Source of the DNA: Cyclostephanos tholiformis
Taxonomy: Eukaryota > Bacillariophyta > Thalassiosirophyceae > Thalassiosirales > Thalassiosiraceae
DNA length: 11,204 bases
Assembly: GCA_036939975.1 (NCBI GenBank)
Contig: JALLPB010001463.1
Coordinates: 1 to 11,204, forward strand
Reading direction: 5' to 3'
Shown: positions 8,418-11,204 of the stretch, in pieces
Numbering within the stretch: the first letter of the stretch is position 1
How the letters are laid out: every line of letters begins with the position of its first letter
Position numbers and translations under genes: made by a program
The notes under the pieces: model-generated
What the model saw: only the letters and a program-made list of their open reading frames with translations
Told to the model about the DNA's origin: nothing
Databases searched by the model: none

Positions 8418-10583
8418 ATGGCATTGACAAACACGATGGAAGCGCATGACAGTAAAGATGGAGATTATAGAGGAGATGTTTATGATGATGATTTCAGTGA
8501 TGGCGAAGAATCACTAGGACAGTATCGTGTCCCTTCAGCACGGGGCAATGGTGCTGGCCGTAAGCCTAAGGCAGGACGACCCCCCAAACCCGATACCACA
8601 GGGATGTCTGAAGAGGATGCTTCTGCTGCTCTCACTGATTGGGCAAAAAAATGGAAGAGGGACAATGATACCAATCGGCGTACTGCTGCTGCAGCAGCTG
8701 CACTCCAGGAATTTGATGAAAGTCTGGACCTCTCGGGACACCAATTTACAGGTGTTTGCAGTAGAACTCTTCGTGAAATGAAAGATGTGGAACTACATCC
8801 ACTGCGCAAGGGTGACACATTCCCAAACAAGGAACTAGTGATGCTTCGAATTGCAGAGGAAGCAAACTTATTTGCCATTCGGATTCAAACTCGCCGGAGT
8901 GATCTGTTTCAACTACAAGTTTATGGTGCTGGCGGGGATCCCTTCCATGTTCATGCCAATTACCGCACTGCCAAGAACATGTGGGTTGTCACAGAATGTG
9001 AAGTCCGGATTGGAAGAACAAAGTATGTCCCAAGGAGGGGTTCTTCATCTAATAATGGACAAGATGGGGTACTTTCAGTGTCTGACAAGATAATTGATCC
9101 TGAAGATTTTGCTGGAAGGCCTGACGAGGATGAGACTTTTGAAGAAGGTATTTTTGAAGGTGAGGGAAATGCTGATGATGATTCGGACAAGGAAGATGCA
9201 GAAGATGAAGATGATGGACCTAAAAAGATGATGAAAGCTCGTGTCAAGTCTCCTATGAAGTCGAAGTGGTTGGTCCCTTTGGTTAAGGGAGCATTAGCTG
9301 AGAAGCCAAACATTTCAAACAAGGCCCTCACAATCCTCCTCAGTCCTTATGTTGTGGACAAATTCCTCACACATTCTTTGATTAATCAGACAAAGAAGCA
9401 TTTGCGGCTTCACCTATTTGGTGACCCAGCTCAGAATGTAACCTACCTCCCTGAACTGATTCGTGAACTCAAGTCTGCAGGCCATGACTACCACATTGTC
9501 ACGAAGAGTAATGCCAGTGTGCTCCAGAAGATAGAGGAGATGGTTCTTACGCAGCATATTGGGTCAATGAAAGCCTCCGGAGTGAAACTCATTAAAGAGC
9601 AGAAGATTGACTTCATCAAGGAATGGCGCAAAGAGAACAAGGCTTTGTTATTGAAAGTGGGGTTGGGAGAAGGGTCAAGTGATGAGCGCTGCTTTGTTAC
9701 TGGTATTTTCATCTCCCTATCCACAGCAAGGGCAACAGTGCCTCTTCTTCAGACTGTGTATCAAGCTGATGCTGCTCATACCAACTTTGGCAAGTATACA
9801 CTCTACTCATGCTATGGAGTATCATCCAACGGGAACACATTTCCCATTTGCCTTGCCATTATTTTTGGCAATGAGGATAAGGAAGGTTGGACCATGTTTT
9901 GGGAGTTTGCTACACGTATCCATCCTTGCATTAATCGTCCAGTGACTACTGTCATCAGTGACCAGCAAAAAGGGTCTATTGCAGCATTTGCCGAAGTTGT
10001 TCCCCTTGCAGTGAATTTTTTCTGTTCTTTTCATCGCAGGGAAAATATAAAGAAATTCGTCAAGGGAGGAAGTGGTGCATATTCTTGTATGTGGTTATAC
10101 AACCTTCTGTTGAATGCAAAGACCCCTGCTGCCATTGACAAACACAGGTTTGACCATGGCCGAGAAATGCAAGACAATGCCCTTCGCTTCCTTGGCAGTA
10201 TCTCGGATTATCAGCAGTTCCCTGCAGCACGATGTGCTATGGGGGATGACATTTGTATGTACCAGCGCACTGCATCATCTGCAGTAGAGTCGATGAATAG
10301 GGCAAATGAAAGAGTACGAGACAGGACTGCTGTAGACCCTATCAACTCATTGATTCTATTGATTAAGTTGGAGGCAATGCGATTTGAGAAGCACAGAGAT
10401 AAAGCTTGGAGTTGTGCTGATGACCTGACTCCACATGGTCAAAAATTGGCTCGGGATGCATTCCAGAAAGTAAATGTTCGGGACTATCAAATCGAAATCT
10501 CACAAGAAGGCATACAAGTCACTGGCGCAAACAGTACCCTCAAGGCGTTTCAGTGGGTTCAAATTTCTCGATTGATACCATGA
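8418..10583 (+). CDS. MULE-family transposase, D-D-E triad intact
   Basis: The 721-residue frame starts at ATG 8418, directly after an in-frame TAA. An acidic N-terminus is followed by an AT-hook-like GRKPKAGRPPKP (about 47-58). Residues about 140-205 resemble the MuDR/FAR1-type DNA-binding fold, though the usual Cys/His ligands are mostly absent. An acidic patch (about 252-268) precedes a Lys-rich linker. The core spans about 440-545: QADAAHTNF carries D451, VISDQQKGS carries D515, FFCSFHRRENIKK gives the MULE CxxH (C536, H539), and SAVESMNRANER supplies E624 with N627. These match the cut-and-paste transposase triad of the MULE family (PF10551 in Pfam). The usual C-terminal SWIM zinc finger is not seen. 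The frame ends at TGA 10581-10583, while a basic tail continues in another frame. It could be an active transposase, a decayed copy or a domesticated regulator. Confidence 0.85.
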   Translation: MALTNTMEAHDSKDGDYRGDVYDDDFSDGEESLGQYRVPSARGNGAGRKPKAGRPPKPDTTGMSEEDASAALTDWAKKWKRDNDTNRRTAAAAAALQEFDESLDLSGHQFTGVCSRTLREMKDVELHPLRKGDTFPNKELVMLRIAEEANLFAIRIQTRRSDLFQLQVYGAGGDPFHVHANYRTAKNMWVVTECEVRIGRTKYVPRRGSSSNNGQDGVLSVSDKIIDPEDFAGRPDEDETFEEGIFEGEGNADDDSDKEDAEDEDDGPKKMMKARVKSPMKSKWLVPLVKGALAEKPNISNKALTILLSPYVVDKFLTHSLINQTKKHLRLHLFGDPAQNVTYLPELIRELKSAGHDYHIVTKSNASVLQKIEEMVLTQHIGSMKASGVKLIKEQKIDFIKEWRKENKALLLKVGLGEGSSDERCFVTGIFISLSTARATVPLLQTVYQADAAHTNFGKYTLYSCYGVSSNGNTFPICLAIIFGNEDKEGWTMFWEFATRIHPCINRPVTTVISDQQKGSIAAFAEVVPLAVNFFCSFHRRENIKKFVKGGSGAYSCMWLYNLLLNAKTPAAIDKHRFDHGREMQDNALRFLGSISDYQQFPAARCAMGDDICMYQRTASSAVESMNRANERVRDRTAVDPINSLILLIKLEAMRFEKHRDKAWSCADDLTPHGQKLARDAFQKVNVRDYQIEISQEGIQVTGANSTLKAFQWVQISRLIP

Positions 10584-10846
10584 GGGCTGGGGAACAAGAT
10601 AACAAGTATATGTTGTGTCCAGCTATCAGTGGTCCGAACAAGGCTGGGCGCCCAAAGATTGACAAAAGGCGCACAAGTTTTATGGACCAAGCAATTGAGA
10701 AGAAGAAGAAACAAAATCAGGCGAAGGATGCCAAAAAGAAGGCATCTTCTCCAGTGACTGAAGTTGCTAGGGGGAAGAAGAGGAAGCGAGATGATACAGA
10801 TGGTACTAAGAGGGTATCACAGCGTCAGAGGATGACAAAGAAGTAG
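10553..10846 (+). CDS. Basic GRPK-type C-terminal tail in the -1 frame
   Basis: This frame is open from 10424 to the TAG at 10844-10846 and overlaps the end of the transposase frame. Only its later part looks protein-like: CPAISGPNKAGRPKIDKRR, then Lys/Arg-rich segments (EKKKKQNQ, GKKRKRDD) resembling nuclear localisation signals. GRPK-type basic tails are common at MULE transposase C-termini. It has no good ATG of its own near 10553, so it is best read as the displaced C-terminus. It could be attached by a short intron (for example 10553-10629, GTGGGT...CTATCAG, or 10534-10622, GTACCC...GTCCAG; both restore the frame into GPNKAGRPK), by -1 frameshifting, or it may have been lost through a single-base indel. 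I see no classic slippery heptamer near 10530-10583. Confidence 0.45.
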   Translation: MGSNFSIDTMRAGEQDNKYMLCPAISGPNKAGRPKIDKRRTSFMDQAIEKKKKQNQAKDAKKKASSPVTEVARGKKRKRDDTDGTKRVSQRQRMTKK

Positions 10847-11204
10847 GTTGGGAAGCACAGTTATGGAACGTTGGGAGTAGTTGATTAGTGATTAGTGTGT
10901 GTCGACATTTGTGGTGCTATAGGATTCACATAAGTAGTATAAAATGCTGTGAATGAGCACTATGCATTTGTTTTTGTGATGCTGAACAATATATATCTTG
11001 TCTCCGATTTATTCTGGACAGATGTATTAAAAATGCTGTTCATGAAAATAGATCTTCTAAAAAAATGTTGCCCTGAAAAATAATAAATTTTAATTTTGTG
11101 CTGCTCATGAATTATTTACATATTCTATAAAAAAATAATTTTTCGAATATAATGCTGCATAGGAAGATGTAATTTTTAATTTAGTGCTGCTCGTGAATTT
11201 AGAA
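10847..11204. other. AT-rich 3' flank of the transposase gene
   Basis: No gene is visible. The first part is presumably 3' UTR. From about 10940 the word ATGCTG or GTGCTG recurs (10944, 10979, 11033, 11098, 11152, 11184), and the last 180 bp hold the diverged repeat described separately. The region ends at the window edge. Confidence 0.6.
11020..11204 (+). repeat. Diverged TGCTGYTCRTGAA repeat, cut by the window edge
   Basis: TGCTGTTCATGAA (11034-11046), TGCTGCTCATGAATT (11099-11113) and TGCTGCTCGTGAATT (11185-11199) share a core. Copies 2 and 3 also share an AT-rich lead (AATTTTAATTTTG / AATTTTTAATTTAG), and copies 1 and 3 share AGATGTA-TT at 11020 and 11165. Spacings are 65 and 86 bp, so the tandem array is imperfect. 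It could be transposon subterminal sequence or a minisatellite. Confidence 0.55.

Larger units (their letters stand above)
8418..10846 (+). mobile_element. Mutator-like (MULE) DNA transposon, ends not defined
   Basis: The transposase gene and its displaced C-terminal frame mark a MULE-type element or its domesticated relic. I could not find convincing terminal inverted repeats in the 450 bp upstream or the 358 bp downstream, so the limits given are only those of coding sequence. MULEs typically make 9-bp target duplications (established knowledge). The only exact 9-bp flanking pair noticed has no inverted repeats beside it. Confidence 0.55.

Noticed and set aside
8960..9331. Minus-strand frame opposite the transposase acidic patch
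   Set aside because: The Ser-rich run is simply antisense of GAT/GAA/GAC codons in the sense acidic region.
8315..11024. GGACAGATG at 8315-8323 and 11016-11024 as a 9-bp target duplication of the MULE
   Set aside because: The length fits a MULE duplication, but the sequences just inside (8324 onward and up to 11015) show no inverted repeat, and one shared 9-mer between flanks of about 450 and 350 bp is expected by chance roughly half the time.
8272..11156. AT-rich partial inverted similarity between 8272-8313 and 11120-11156 as MULE terminal repeats
   Set aside because: It needs several gaps and rests mostly on runs of A and T; not distinguishable from composition by eye.

Overview
This looks like a piece of a eukaryotic nuclear genome, most likely a diatom or another stramenopile. 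The reasons are short phase-0 introns with GT...AG ends (77-152 nt), one very large low-complexity signalling-type protein, and an IQ-motif region whose entry sequence (around 'IKDPIQRAG...AAIPIQ') I associate from memory with a diatom protein family. I cannot confirm the taxon without a search. There is no sign of bacterial organisation: no operons, no Shine-Dalgarno logic, no tRNA or rRNA gene and no CRISPR.

Layout. Bases 1-671 are a 5' flank with no convincing gene. It holds repeated CTCCCTCA-type words, a perfect small hairpin, an inverted GTACGAC pair, a few telomere-like TTAGGG units and one upstream ORF that overlaps the start of the main gene. Bases 672-7966 form one plus-strand gene that I reconstruct as six exons and five introns, all phase 0, encoding about 2263 residues. 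In order, the protein has a long disordered Ser/Pro/Gly/Thr-rich region with a PDZ-like domain (about residues 490-575), three basic RRR-type repeats, DPF and NPF short motifs, about 15 IQ (calmodulin-type) motifs largely at an exact 23-residue period, and a basic helical tail. Bases 7967-8417 are intergenic or UTR.

Bases 8418-10583 encode a 721-residue Mutator-like (MULE) transposase with an apparently complete D-D-E triad (D451, D515, E624). A further open frame in the -1 register (to 10846) carries a basic GRPK-type tail, which looks like the displaced C-terminus and may be joined by a short intron or have been separated by a frameshift. From 10847 to the end there is an AT-rich 3' flank with a diverged repeat that runs off the window edge.

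The two genes do not obviously work together. The first reads as a calcium/calmodulin-responsive scaffold with protein-binding modules; the second is a transposon gene or a domesticated descendant of one. The most unusual content is the combination PDZ-like + disordered linker + long strictly periodic IQ array in one protein without a visible motor or kinase domain, and the MULE protein whose C-terminus sits in another frame and lacks a visible SWIM finger.
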